Shown: positions 48,532 to 58,959 of the stretch, piece by piece
Layout of the letters: the number at the start of each line of letters is the position of its first letter
How positions within the stretch are numbered: position 1 is the first letter of the stretch
Origin: Aplidium turbinatum
Taxonomy: Eukaryota > Chordata > Ascidiacea > Aplousobranchia > Polyclinidae
Length of the DNA: 64,000 nucleotides
Direction of reading: 5' to 3'
Assembly: GCA_918807975.1 (NCBI GenBank)
Contig: OU964918.1
Span: 22,862,477 to 22,926,476, forward strand
Made by a program: the position numbers and the translations under genes
Notes under the pieces: model-generated
Database searches by the model: none
Told to the model about the DNA's origin: nothing
What the model saw: only the letters and a program-made list of their open reading frames with translations

Positions 48532-48890
48532 CGGTAAACCATAATCTGTTTGTGGGAAAATTGTAACATAAGATTCCCGAATCCGTTCGTCTGTATGCAA
48601 TGACCAAAAGAAACACTCTTCTGGAAACGTCTATTCAAGAATTGTACCTCTGTAAAAATAGCCTCAAAGCTGTCAAAATTGGGACGCAACACCATACGCC
48701 ACTAAAAACTTGTCACTACGATACAAACTACTTAGATAAAAGACCAAAATTTCGTCCAGCTGGCAGCACAAAGCAAAACAGTTAAATATGCGACTAACTT
48801 TCAAGCAACAATTTTACGAATGACGAGAATAATTTGCAATATCTCAAACGCACGTAAGCAGCTATGTGACGTAATAATGATAGGCAATGA
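48532..48890 (+). repeat. Dispersed repeat of about 370 bp, copy B
   Basis: It aligns in the same orientation with 30485-30900. The shared words include 'ggtcacagcggtaaaccata' and 'agattcccgaatccgttcgt'. It is non-coding. Confidence 0.65.
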
Positions 48891-48902
48891 TAAGTTATTC
48901 AA

Positions 48903-48982
48903 GCACCTGTTCAAGCCTGGTCCACACCTGCTCAAGTCTAGCTCACATCTGCTCAAGTTTGGCTTACACTTGTTCAAGTAAT
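48903..48982. repeat. 21-bp tandem repeat, about 3.5 copies
   Basis: The unit acctgctcaagtctagctcac repeats with a few substitutions ('cctgttcaagcctggtccac', 'tctgctcaagtttggcttac'). Confidence 0.85.
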
Positions 48983-48997
48983 TAAAGATTTAACGAT

Positions 48998-51480
48998 CGT
49001 CGTCGTCTGAGCTTCTGGCGCCGAGGGTCTATCCTTTTACCACCCCAGCTTCACGATGTTCCCGGACTACACTGGAAGGCTGCTAGAGAGCAGCCAGTCT
49101 TTAGTTTCATCAACCATGACGCGCAGACCTTCCACTCCGTTAGGTGGCTTGAAGATGGTACAGTCATTGATGATGTGGTCTGCGGTCTGTTCCTCGGCAC
49201 CACATTCACAAGAGGAGGAAGAAGCCATTCCCCATTGGTGCATGGTTGAGTGGAAAAGCCCGACGCTCGTACGGAGACGGTTGAGGCGCACCCATGCCTG
49301 TCTCTGTAGTGTCAGGCCGATGGGGCGTGTGTCGGCGTCGGGGATGAACAAATAGAGTCTGGTGGTGCTTGACCTCCATTCAAAATTCCATTTATGGTCC
49401 GCCCAAGTAGCCGCAGAGATGTCTTGTTCATCAGCTTCGTTGATCAGAAGCCGAGCGGCTGGCACGAATGGGTGTCTTGATTTCAGTCGGCCGGGGGTGC
49501 CCGTTTGGGAAGGCAGAGATCTTGTGGTGGAGAAGATGGTTAGGCTCCAGTGCCCGTCAACCGAGGGACAGAGAGGCTTCTTCGCGACGAAGCTCAGCAG
49601 GTTGGATGCCAGCGAGAATGGGGAGATTGTTCAATGGTGTGGGACGCAGGCATCCGGTCACTGTGCGCAGGGCGCTGTTTATGGCAGTGTCGATGTTGTG
49701 GCAGTGAGCACTGCGGCACCAGACAGGTGCACAGTACTCTGCAGAAGAGTAGACAAGGGCTAGGGCTGCTATTCGCAAAGTGTCAGCCCTCGCCCCCCAG
49801 CTAGAGCCTGCCAGGCGCTTCAGTAGTGCAGCGCGGGATGTAAGTTTCTTGCGCAGTGACACCAAATGGTGGCGGTATGTGAGCGATTTGTCTAGTGTCA
49901 CCCCAAGATACCTTGGCTCGGGGCAGAAGGACAGAGGTTTTTCGTTGTTGTGGACATGTAGCTCACGATCAGCTTTCCGATTGTGTAGGTGGAAAGCTGC
50001 CGCCACAGTTTTGGTTTCGCTGAGTTTCAGTCGCCAGTTCTGGAGATAAGCTGAGATGGTTTGCATGTCCTGGCTCAAGGTGTCTTCTAGATTTTCCCAC
50101 GACTTTGTGGAGTGGAGAATTGCCAGATCGTCCGCATAAGCGTATTTTGCGGAGACCGTGGTTGGCAGGTCGTGGGTGTAGATGTTGAAAAGAAGTGGAG
50201 CCAGGACGATCCCTGTGGGACGCCGTTTTTCAGGCGTCTCAGTCTGCTTCGCCGTGGATTGCCGGTGGTGAGGGTGAAGCTTCGATTCCTGACAAGTTCC
50301 ATAATCATATGGACCATATGTCGGTCAGGAAGCAGGCGAAGCAGCTTGTAAGTAAGGCCGTGATGCTATACAGTATCGTAGGCAGCTGTGAGATCTAGAA
50401 AGACAGCGCCGGCCTTCTTTTTTGCCTCAAAGCAGTCCTCGATGTCTTGGGTCAACAGTGTGACCTGATCTACGGTGGATTTTCCGCGCCGAAACCCAGC
50501 TTGCTCTTTTGGAAGGAGCGGATCGATGATTAGGTTGACGCGGGCATAGATCAGCCTTTCGAGGATTTTGAAAGGAACGCAGAGGAGGGATATCGGACGA
50601 TAACTCTTTGGGTCCTCTGGTGGCTTGTGAGGCTTAGGGATCGCAACTACTAGCGCTCTTCTCCAGATTTTTGGAATTGTGAGGTGGTGCAGGCAGGAAG
50701 GGAGGAATCTACGTAACCAGGACTTGAGGGCGGGGCCAGCATGGAGCACAAGCTCAGGGCAGATCTTATTCGGCCCTGGAGACTTGTGTGGTTTCACTAG
50801 GCCGAGGGCGGTGGCGAGTTCCTCTGGAGTGAAATCTCCAGAGATTGTTTCTTCTTGTGGTGTTACCACTCACCACAGGGCAGACACTTCCTTGGCGACA
50901 AGGCTGGATGTCTCGCGGTCCTTTGTCTTGTAGACCCCGTTCTGCAGTAGCTGGGAAGCGACGGCATTTGCAGAAACGGGGCACTGGCGAGGGGAGTTTG
51001 CTGAGCACCCAGTGAGGTTGTTGATGATGCTCCATGTTTTGCGGCTTGAGTGTGAGAAGTCGATGGTTTGGACGACTTCATTCCATCGCTCAAGCTTCTT
51101 TGCGTCCAGCCGCTCAAGTAGTCTGGTGGCGGCGGTGTTAGAAGCAGTACCCGGGGTGGCGTTTAGGTAGGAGCGATAGAGAGCTTTACACTCAGAGTCC
51201 CAGCATGGTGTATAGCTGGTTCGATGGCCACGTGGTAATGTGGCCTTTGCCGCAATTATTACAGCATTGCAGAAGTCCTGGTATGCCTCGTCTACGTTGC
51301 ATGTTTCAGGTGGTGGTAACTTTGCAGTAGACTCATTGGTCAAGAGGCTGTATTGATTCCAATCGGATTTTTTGAAGTTCCATCGCTTCACCGGTGAACT
51401 CGGGACAGGAGCCACAAGTTTTGGGCGATGATAATGAGACGGCCGGTGTTGGGACCGCGGGAACTTCAAAAAAGCCGATT
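48998..51480 (-). mobile_element. APE-type LINE copy A, 5'-truncated
   Basis: Minus-strand order from right to left: linker between endonuclease and reverse transcriptase (51440-50870), reverse transcriptase (about 50860-49560) and a C-terminal zinc-like segment with 'CECGAEEQTADHI' (about 49200). The element ends in a short (GAC)n-type tail near 48998-49010. The endonuclease domain is not present. Bases 50051-51420 are almost identical to 60903-62268, so the two copies separated recently. The layout resembles Jockey-group LINEs; no RNase H domain was seen and the exact clade is uncertain. Confidence 0.85.
49067..50869 (-). pseudogene. LINE reverse transcriptase, broken (copy A)
   Basis: The fingers and palm are recognisable: 'SPGPNKICPELVLHAG', 'KPPEDPKSYRPISLLCVPFKILERL', 'EQAGFRRGKSTVDQVTLL' and 'AGAVFLDLTAAYDTV' (the first catalytic Asp). 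'NGVPQGS' follows, then a frame change. The A-DD box falls in the region of broken frame near 50120-50150. The thumb is at 49560-50078 and the C-terminal zinc-like region at 49067-49465. There is a stop codon right after 'AAYDTV' and a frameshift after 'VPQGS'. Both lesions are shared with copy C at 60.9-62.3 kb, so they predate the duplication. Confidence 0.85.
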
Positions 51481-51519
51481 GGAATATAATATTGACCATA
51501 ATCATAAGTTCCATAATCA

Positions 51520-51592
51520 CATTGACCAATGGTCCATATGATTATGGAACTTGTTAGGAATCAAAGCTTCACCCTCACCACCGGCGATTAGA
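51520..51592 (+). repeat. Opposed LINE fragment abutting copy A
   Basis: The forward-strand sequence 'ggtccatatgattatggaac' and on to 51590 encodes the 'VHMIMELVRN.SFTLTTG' stretch of the same LINE's reverse transcriptase, in the orientation opposite to copy A. Together with about 51495-51515 it can form a hairpin. The fragment comes from a part of the element already present in copy A, so simple twin-priming does not explain it. Confidence 0.7.
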
Positions 51593-53340
51593 TCTGTGAT
51601 TGCGATATCTTTATTATGTAACGTATTTTCTAGATCATTCTACTGCTACGTGCAGATCTAGAAGCTTCTTTAAACTTGCTTGTTTACGTTTAATGCAACG
51701 TGAAAGAACAATGAGTCCTTATGATGTAACATTACGTAACCTTCTCGAAGTTACTAGACCAAACAACCTGCTATAAATAGTGGTGTGAATTGATGAGTTG
51801 ATTATTATTATGAGTTGATTATGAGAGTTGTGTTATGAATTGTAGATTGGTAAAAGGTGCAGAAATTAGGCTATTGTTGATTGAGATTTGAAGTAATTGA
51901 ATACAAGTAGATGAGAATTGGTGCTGATATAAATTGTGTTCGAAATTAGAGTTATTTGAGAAGCCGTTCGTTAAAGTTTGTTTTATTTGTTTTCGTCATT
52001 GATTCGTATCGTCAAGTTGTATCTTTTTTGTGAGTCGTGCAAGGCATGGTGCGTTGCACTTGAAATGGCTTTGCCCGTGGTAGGATTTCTTTGTGGGGTT
52101 TTCTTTGCCTGCCTTGCTCTTCTTTGCTATGAGCTAAACGCATCAAGACGTGTTCACCTCACGACCATCAGCACTCTTGATAACGCACCATGGCCGATCT
52201 TCATAGCAACTGTCCAAAGTCCATACAAATCTTAAATATATCAGTTAAAGCTATTTGGGCTAATAAAGCTATAACCTAAATATATGTTGTTTATTTTTTA
52301 TTTTTTATAACAGTTTCTTTTTTTATTTTCCCCTTATATCTTAAATTTTTCTGAAGGTGTTGCGACCGTGCCAAATTTCTCAACTTAATAACTTACTTCG
52401 GTCACAAGCACGTTTTAACGTTCGCGTTTTGTCGCTTCTACCTTTTTCTCGACCTTTGCTATGTTGACGTGTATTGTTTTTGATATGATGGTCAGAAATA
52501 AAAAAACAACTGAACTGAACTGTCCTTCAACAGTTTTCATTATTATTTCACCAGTATAAATATTCGACATTTAATTGACTGCCTTTCAGTAATATCCCAT
52601 TAAACTACGTCATTGAACCTTTCCAAGTCTCTTTCCTGGTAAGAGATAGAAAGAAACTGTGACAAACTGCATTAGAGATTGGCATGGTTTTTTTGACCTC
52701 TGCTATGACCTTTGACCAATTTTCTAGACCTCTGCTATGTTTGGCATAGCCATAGGCCTATATTGTTTTTTTTCTTGTGATGGTCAAAAAAAAAAAAACT
52801 GAGCTGTTAAACAAGACAAAGCATATGTGGCCAATTTTGCAAACCCATGTGTTCCAGCAGAATTTGTACATGTTTTGACACCAATCTAAAAATCTGCTGT
52901 ATTCTTTGGGATTTTTCCAGCTAATGCTTCAGATGACCAGTCAATAAAGCCTATCTTCCTATATTTTGCTCTATTTCCTGTAGGCCTATATTATCACCTA
53001 GGAGAAATCTCATTGGAAACTGATCAAAGAGGACTCGAGCAGTTTGGGAAAGGACTTTAGATGGGTGCAAAGCACTTAAGCCTTGAAAAATCATCGTCAT
53101 CGCATCACAACATGTTACAGTATTTATTGAGTTATGGTTTTCGATGCAATTTTTCTCTTTTTGTGATAGTTTGATCTCTTCTTAACGTAATACTCATGAA
53201 TTTTTTAAACAAAACAAAAAAAGCCTAAAAAAGCCAAATTTCAGTTGGATTTTTTTTAATCCAAAAAAATCCAAAGAGGTTCAAAAAAAGCCTAAATTTT
53301 CAAATTTGACTTTGAAAAATCCAAACTGGCAACCGTGGTG
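51593..53340. other. Gene-free stretch with two dispersed-repeat pieces
   Basis: No recognised gene. A forward 85-codon frame (51978-52235) encodes a peptide with one strongly hydrophobic segment and no family match. Bases 52430-52500 and 52690-52790 are inverted copies of the repeat at 15.2 kb ('cctctgctatgtttggcata' and similar). Bases 53215-53335 repeat 'aaaaatccaaa' words and end 'aactggcaaccgtg', probably the terminus of a decayed inverted-repeat element. Confidence 0.5.
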
Positions 53341-53552
53341 TTGCCAAAAAAAACGACTATTTTTTCCACTTTAAATTAAAAAGTAGCGGATAGCGGGAGT
53401 GCGACTGAAAAAAAGTAGCGCCTCTCCCGCTACCGCTACTTTGGAAAAAAAACAGCGCCGCTACTGCAGCCGCTACTCCCACTAAAAAATAGCGCCGCTA
53501 CCGCTACTTTTACCGAAAAAGTAGAGCGCTACTGCCCACCTCTGATACTATG
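53341..53552. mobile_element. Right terminus of a hAT-like element (partial)
   Basis: The reverse-complemented end reads CAGAGGTGGGCAGTAGCGCT, with many repeats of 'agtagcg' and 'gccgctac' inside. This style is known from hAT ends. The matching left end was not found. Confidence 0.5.
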
Positions 53553-53710
53553 CGACAGGTATTCTATGCGGCTACTATGCTGCGATGATCCTTTGTCCAT
53601 TACTAACTTTGTTGGTCTGTCTGCACTGTCTATAAGTACCAAAGGGTCGGTCAACACTCAACAGTCTCAATAGTTTATTGGAAATCGATTTCATGAGAGG
53701 TTCATGAATG

Positions 53711-53820
53711 AAACAAATTACGGTTCATGCGAAGAAATTGAAATGTACACACTATGACGTAATAAGAATAAAGCAAAGGCGTGAATGCCACGGAAATGAA
53801 TAGTAGTGGAGTCAACAAAT
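53711..53820. repeat. Inverted repeat, left arm, of the GIY-YIG element
   Basis: The reverse complement aligns with 57538-57642 over about 105 bases (for example 'tgacgtaataagaataaa'). The two arms enclose the GIY-YIG remnant and LINE copy B, so they are probably terminal repeats of the Penelope-like element. Confidence 0.75.
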
Positions 53821-53839
53821 TGTTGCTTGAGTTTAAAAA

Positions 53840-54215
53840 GTTTATGGGGAGTGTTCAAAACATTAGTGTGTTGAAACACAGAAATATTATGTGTGCCAAA
53901 ATTCCCACAAAGGGTGCAGTGTCGGCAGGGTCGAGAAGACCCGCATAGTTCCTACTGTGCTGTATCCTTCGACAACTTTTTATAATAAGATTGTAGTAAC
54001 TATGGTATTTATGTAGCAACTTGTAACGTACGTAAGGAACAGTACGTCGGCCAAACTGTGAATAAATTTTCTGTTCGTTGGACAGGTTATCGTAATATCT
54101 GGAATAAATTTGACCTCTCTAAGAATAATGACAGTGCAGCTTTACTTAAGCATTTTGCCAATTTATTGATCCGAGCAATAAACCGCCTCTGTCCAACTGT
54201 TTCAATGTTACTTTT
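53840..54215 (+). pseudogene. GIY-YIG endonuclease domain (Penelope-like), split by LINE B
   Basis: The forward frame around 54010-54200 encodes 'YVATCNVRKEQYVGQTVNKFSVRWTGYR' and then 'SAALLKHFANL'. This is a GIY-YIG module with the 'Y-V-G-Q-T' core and a downstream arginine, as in Penelope-like elements. Such endonucleases nick target DNA for retrotransposition. Upstream coding is frame-broken. Coding continues after the LINE at 57381-57480 ('TFLEQP.LDRLEACEDKW'), so the LINE landed inside this gene. No reverse transcriptase belonging to this element is in the window. Confidence 0.65.
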
Positions 54216-54329
54216 TTTTGGGGGGGGGGGGAAGAACAAGCACCTTCTCGTGGTCCCTCCCGTCAGTACCATATCTTTAAGAAAAAATATATGCGAAGCG
54301 AAGCTTGTTACACTCGAGCAAAACAGGCC

Positions 54330-55060
54330 CATGTTCAGCGCAGGGTGGATAGGGAAACGCCCTTCTCAGGGCGCGGCAGCTCCTCTGTCGAAAAGTACCG
54401 ACGACCCACCGTACTGCAGCTGAACACCGAGGGCATTACGGCCAGCAAGCTCAGCATCATCGAGTATCTGGCCACAAAACATCAGGCCCTCGTTATTCTC
54501 CTCCAGGAGACCCACTGCACATCTGTGGATAAGTTGGTATTACCCAACTTCACACTCGCAGGCGCAACCATCAGCAGGAAACACGGCCTCGCCAAGTTTG
54601 TCCATGAGCAACTGAACTGGACGCCAATAGACCAGTCCAGTGCCCAATCGGAGATAGAGTGGTTATGCATAGACATATCAGGCTATCACATCATCGATGT
54701 CTATAAGCCACCACCCTCACGCTTAACACCAACAGCCATCCCAGTGTTCCCCCAACCCAGCCTCTATGCTGGCGATTTTAATTGCCACCACGTTGACTGG
54801 GGATACAACACCACCAACACCGACGGAGAAAGCCTGGCCTCATGGTCAGCCAATAATAACCTCACCTTACTGCACGATCCCAAGGGTGCAGCGAGCTTCT
54901 TCTCCGGACGCTGGAACACTGGTACAAACCCCGATCTGGCTTTCGCTAGTGATGACCCCGATAATTGCCAACCGGACAGACGTGTGCTAGAGAAGTTCCC
55001 CAGGTCCAAACATCGACCCTCGATTATCACGGCTCCAACACTCATAACTGGGAGTACTAT
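54330..55060 (+). pseudogene. LINE B apurinic-type endonuclease domain
   Basis: The forward frame encodes 'RPTVLQLNTEGI' (start of the fold), 'VILLQETHC' (metal-binding Glu), 'YAGDFNCHHVDWG' (D-x-N) and 'TNPDLAFAS' (late Asp), in the order found in AP endonuclease domains of LINEs. This enzyme nicks target DNA to prime reverse transcription. The catalytic residues that can be seen are present up to about 54960. The frame is lost near 55000-55150, before the linker and reverse transcriptase, and the terminal S-D-H-x motif region is degraded. Confidence 0.85.
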
Positions 55061-55559
55061 AGCCTCCTCACCAATGAAGCCACACAGTATCTCCCATCCC
55101 CTCACACCAACAACGTGGAAGAAGCCTACCAGGACTTTTGTGATGCAATAACATCAGCGGCAAAACAATCCATCCCCGCGGCCGACGAAAGACCTACATA
55201 CCGTGCTGGGATAAGGAGTTCGAAAGACTCTACTCCGACTTCCTCCACGCCCCTCAGGGCAATGACACCAACAGCTCAGCCACAGCTCTGCTGGCAAGGC
55301 TGGACTTAAAGAGGAAGGAGCGCTGGACAGAAGCCGTTGAATCAATCGACTTCACGCACTCCAGCCGCATAGCATGGAGTACACTGAACAACCCAACTGG
55401 CAGATCATGTGCCTCTCGTCAACAATGTCCCGTTTTAGCAAATTCCATCGCCTCACAACTTGTGGAGAACGGGAAATACAAGTCGAGAGACCGTGAATCA
55501 AATAGATCCGTCTTGCAAGAAATGACGGACCTTTTGGAGGGTAACAACCCCAGGCGGGG

Positions 55560-57338
55560 ACAACATCTCGGGTGAGTTCGCCCCGGAAGAATTATCCGCC
55601 GCCCTCCAGCACATAAAGCCTGGTAAGGCCCCGGGCCCTGACCACCTATGCCCGGAGTTGATACTCCATGCTTCTGCCTCCTTAAAGTCCTGGTTAAAAG
55701 ACTTCCTTTCCTGCTGTTTGCGCCACCTGAAAATTCCCAGAATCTGGAGAAGAGCCCTTGTGGTTGCAGTTCCTAAGCCAAAGAAGCCCCCAGGGGACCC
55801 GAAGAGTTACCGTCCAATCTCACTGCTCTGCATCCCCTTCAAGATCCTCGAGAGACTCATCTACGCCCGTGTCGAACCAATAATAGATCCGCAGCTCCCC
55901 CGTGAACAAGCTGGTTTCCGACACGGACGATCAACCGTAGATCAGGTCACACTTATCACCCAAGACATTGAGGACAGCTTCTCGGCTAAGAAGAAGGCTG
56001 GCGCCGTGTTTGTTGATCTCACGGCTGCCTATGATACCGTATGGCATAGCGGCCTTACCTGCAAGTTACTCCTCTGCTCCCTGACAAACACATGGTCCAT
56101 ATGATGATGGAACTTGTGCAAAACCGCAGTTTTACCCTCACAACCGGTAGCGGTCATCGAAGCAGACTACGCCGGCTTAAAAACGGCGTCCCACAGGGCT
56201 CAATCTTGGCTCCTCTCCAGTTCAATATATACACCTACGACTTGCCCCCCACCATCTCCAGGAAATATGCTTACGCAGACGATCTGGCACTCCTGCACAC
56301 AGCAGGAAACTGGCAGTTAGTGGAGAGGATCCTCAGCCAAGACATGCAAACACTATCAGCATACCTCCAGAAATGGAAGCTACAGCTCAGCAAGTCAAAG
56401 ACAGTGTCGGCGGCCTTCCACTTTAACAACCGGGAGGCACAGCGTGAGATAAACATCAAGATTGATGGGGAACGCCTGCCCTACTGTGCCGAACCTACAT
56501 ACCTCGGCATAACCCTGGACAGGTCACTCACGTACCGCCGGCACTTTAAGTCACTGCGCAAAAAACTATCTACACGCGTCGCACTTTTGAGGCGATTGGC
56601 GGGTTCCGGCTGGGGAGCTGGTGCTAAAACTCTTCGTACAGCTACCCTAGCCCCTGTTCATTCCACCGCTGAGTACTGCGCGCCGGTCTGGTGTCGTAGT
56701 TCTCACACCCACCAGATTGATACCGCCATCAACGATGCACTGCGTATTGTGACTGGATGCCTGCGTCCCACTCCAACCGACTGCCTACCCATCCTAGCAG
56801 GCATCCAACCGCTGAGCTACGCAGTCAAGGAGCCACGATTTCTCTCGCTCGCCGCGCTTTGGACCCCGACCATCTCCTCCATGCAACATTCAAGAGACCA
56901 CCACCTATACAGCAGCGGCTGAAATTATGACGCCCCTTTGTTCCTGCCGCACAACAACTCCTTAAGAACGCAGAAGAACTTGGTTTAAGTGCGGCACACT
57001 GGACGAACCACATGTGGAACACGGAGTGGAAAAATCACACCTCCACGCTTCGTGACTTCATACCCGACGCCGATCCCCGTCCACCAGGGATGTCCCTCGC
57101 AAGGCTTGCGTGGGTCAGGCTAAACCGCCTGCGAACTGGCGTCGGCCGCTTTCGTTCGGACATGCACAAGTGGGGCCTGGCTCCTTCATCAGAATGCGAG
57201 TGTGGTGCCACGGAACAGACCGCAGACCATGTCATCCACCCCTGCCTAACCAACCGGCCTCCTCACGGTGCGCATGGTCTGAGGGTCCTGGACGACGAGA
57301 CTGCTGAGTGGCTGAAGATTTCCTGCCCTCCAATCTAG
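55560..57338 (+). pseudogene. LINE B reverse transcriptase and C-terminal region, broken
   Basis: Reverse transcriptase blocks in order: 'GPDHLCPELILHA', 'KPPGDPKSYRPISLLCIPFKILERL', 'REQAGFRHGRSTVDQVTLI', 'GAVFVDLTAAYDTVWH', 'RLRRLKNGVPQGSILAPLQFN' and the catalytic 'YAYADDLALLH' (about 56265-56297). The thumb continues to about 56860. The C-terminal segment (57012-57338) carries 'CECGATEQTADHVI', a Cys/His pattern common in this LINE group. Frame changes occur near 55540-55660, near 56095 (close to the 'W-H-S-G-L' motif) and between about 56860 and 57012. Unlike copies A and C, the catalytic YADD is intact in frame. Confidence 0.88.
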
Positions 57339-57378
57339 CCTAGAAAGATCGCTCATACGCCATCATCATCATCATCAG

Positions 57379-57642
57379 TGTTACTTTTCTTGAACAACCT
57401 AGTTTAGACCGGCTTGAGGCTTGTGAGGACAAGTGACTTCACAAGATCAAAACCACCTTCAATATTGAATCCATGCATTTAACTGCAGTGAAATAATTTG
57501 TCTATTTTCTACCAATCAATTTCCTTTTGACCTAGTGTTGATTCCACTACTATTCATTCCCGTGGCATTCACGGCTTTGTTTTATTCTTATTACGTCATA
57601 GTGTGTCCATTTCAATTTATTCGCAGGAACCGTAACTTGTAT
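57379..57642 (+). mobile_element. Continuation of the Penelope-like element after LINE B, with right inverted-repeat arm
   Basis: The coding continuation 'TFLEQP.LDRLEACEDKW.HKI.TTFNIE' covers 57381-57480. The inverted-repeat arm 57538-57642 matches 53711-53820. The SINE at 57652 lies just outside. Confidence 0.65.
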
Positions 57643-57651
57643 CAATCATAC

Positions 57652-57899
57652 ACCAGCTCAGTGGCCGAGTGGTTTCACCTTGGGCTCTGGTGCTGGTAGA
57701 TCTGAGATCGATTCCAGGTCAGGTCAAACCGAAAACTTTAAAAACGATACCGATTGTGTTCTATCCTGGATAGCGCAGTGAGAATGAGTCGGGTAATAAT
57801 GTGATAACATCGTAAACCTGATATAAATTAAAAATGAGCCCTGTCGCTAAAAGACCTTAGCTGTTGTAGAGCGACAATAAATAAAGCCATAACATCATC
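57652..57899 (+). mobile_element. tRNA-derived SINE (248 bp) with 13-bp target duplication
   Basis: The 13 bases gtatcaatcatac flank it exactly (57639-57651 and 57900-57912). The A-box-like TGGCCGAGTGG (57662-57672) and B-box-like GATCGATTCC (57706-57715) give a Ser/Leu-type tRNA-like head. The 3' end reads 'ataaagccataacatcatc'. The perfect duplication suggests a fairly recent insertion. Confidence 0.88.
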
Positions 57900-57912
57900 G
57901 TATCAATCATAC

Positions 57913-58848
57913 GAGACTGATGATGTGAGGGCTATAGTCCGGTGTAGCAGTCCAAGAGTTACTGCAGGCCAAACGTTACCAGGGTTGCCAAATATTTCAT
58001 TTACATTTTACTTAATTTTGTTTTGAAAGATAATTAAATTTTTAACATCTCAAAAGGTCAGATTAATAATTGTAAGTATTTTGTAATGTTAACTGAAAAG
58101 CTTGCATTAGTTTGAGAGCAATGAATTGATTACACTTAGTTAAAATAATTTCCGCTTGTTTATCGTTTGCGAAAACGCCGGGCACCCCTGGTAACTTCTG
58201 GACTGACAGGAACTTCCAGACTGCAACGCCGCAGAAGCAGTCCAAAAGTTACTGCTATTGTAAGTGGATGTGCTTTTTCGAAATTTGTCTGGGAAAACTT
58301 GTAAATGGATTTGCTTTTTCGAAATTTTTTTGGGAAAACTTGTAAATGGATTGAAAATTTTGCAATTAAAACTGTTTTTTAACTGCAATTAAAATTCTGC
58401 AGTTTACACTTCACTTGATCAGTAGATTAAACCTTCTGCAAGTATGCGAAAGATCAATCCCAAGGATAAATATTCTCACCACGAAACCATTATTCTTGAC
58501 TTTAAGTTTCGTATCACGTGTTTTCGATGGGAGTCCAACGGAAATTCATTGGAATCTCAAAGTACTCAACACTTTCGTAAAAGTTAAAGCCTTCCCCGCG
58601 TGTGAGACTGTGACTACTTACTGAAGGTTGACGGAGTTTTGACTACCGGTTGGCCTAGCCTACATGTAGCCTGAGTTACTTAAAAACCAGACCAAAAATA
58701 GGCTCAGTGCTTCATTCACTAGAAAAGTTTGATTTTAACTTTCATGAGATACATAAAATATAGTCAAAGACTATGTTCGTCAACTACAATTCAAGACAAG
58801 CGGCTAACACGTCAGCCTTCAAATGCAAACTTTGCACGATGTATTAAG
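57913..58848. other. Gene-free stretch
   Basis: No coding region recognised. It holds a 42-bp tandem pair (58262-58352) and a short SINE-tail-like piece at 58425-58475 ('cttctgcaagtatgcgaaag') related to the 37-38 kb SINE family. From 58850 the sequence 'cagtggttcccaacc' followed by G-runs looks like a hAT terminus whose partner was not found. Confidence 0.5.
58262..58352. repeat. 42-bp tandem repeat, 2.2 copies
   Basis: The unit 'ggatttgctttttcgaaatt' through 'tgggaaaacttgtaaat' is repeated with four or five differences. Confidence 0.8.
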
Positions 58849-58959
58849 GCAGTGGTTCCCAACCGGGGGGGGGAATTCCCCACTCGGGGGGAATTTTGCA
58901 ATTTGCAGGGGGGAATTTGGTTCAACCTTTTTTAGCTTTTAAGCCTAATCTCTCGTATA

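Larger units (their letters stand above)
54216..57378 (+). mobile_element. APE-type LINE copy B with target duplication
   Basis: It is flanked by a 10-base direct repeat tgttactttt (54206-54215 and 57379-57388) that falls inside a GIY-YIG coding sequence. It contains endonuclease, reverse transcriptase, a C-terminal zinc-like region and a 3' tail of (CAT)n at 57358-57376. The 5' end begins with a long G-run. It is diverged from copies A and C throughout, so it is a different subfamily. Several frame breaks make it inactive. Confidence 0.88.

Noticed and set aside
51480-51592. Twin-priming inversion at the LINE 5' end
   Set aside because: The inverted piece comes from reverse-transcriptase sequence already present in the sense part, not from upstream as twin-priming predicts.
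51978-52235. Small membrane protein gene
   Set aside because: It has a single hydrophobic stretch in a short frame with no promoter, homologue or conservation evidence.
57652-57730. tRNA-Ser/Leu gene
   Set aside because: The head resembles such a tRNA but is followed by a SINE body and flanked by a 13-bp target duplication.
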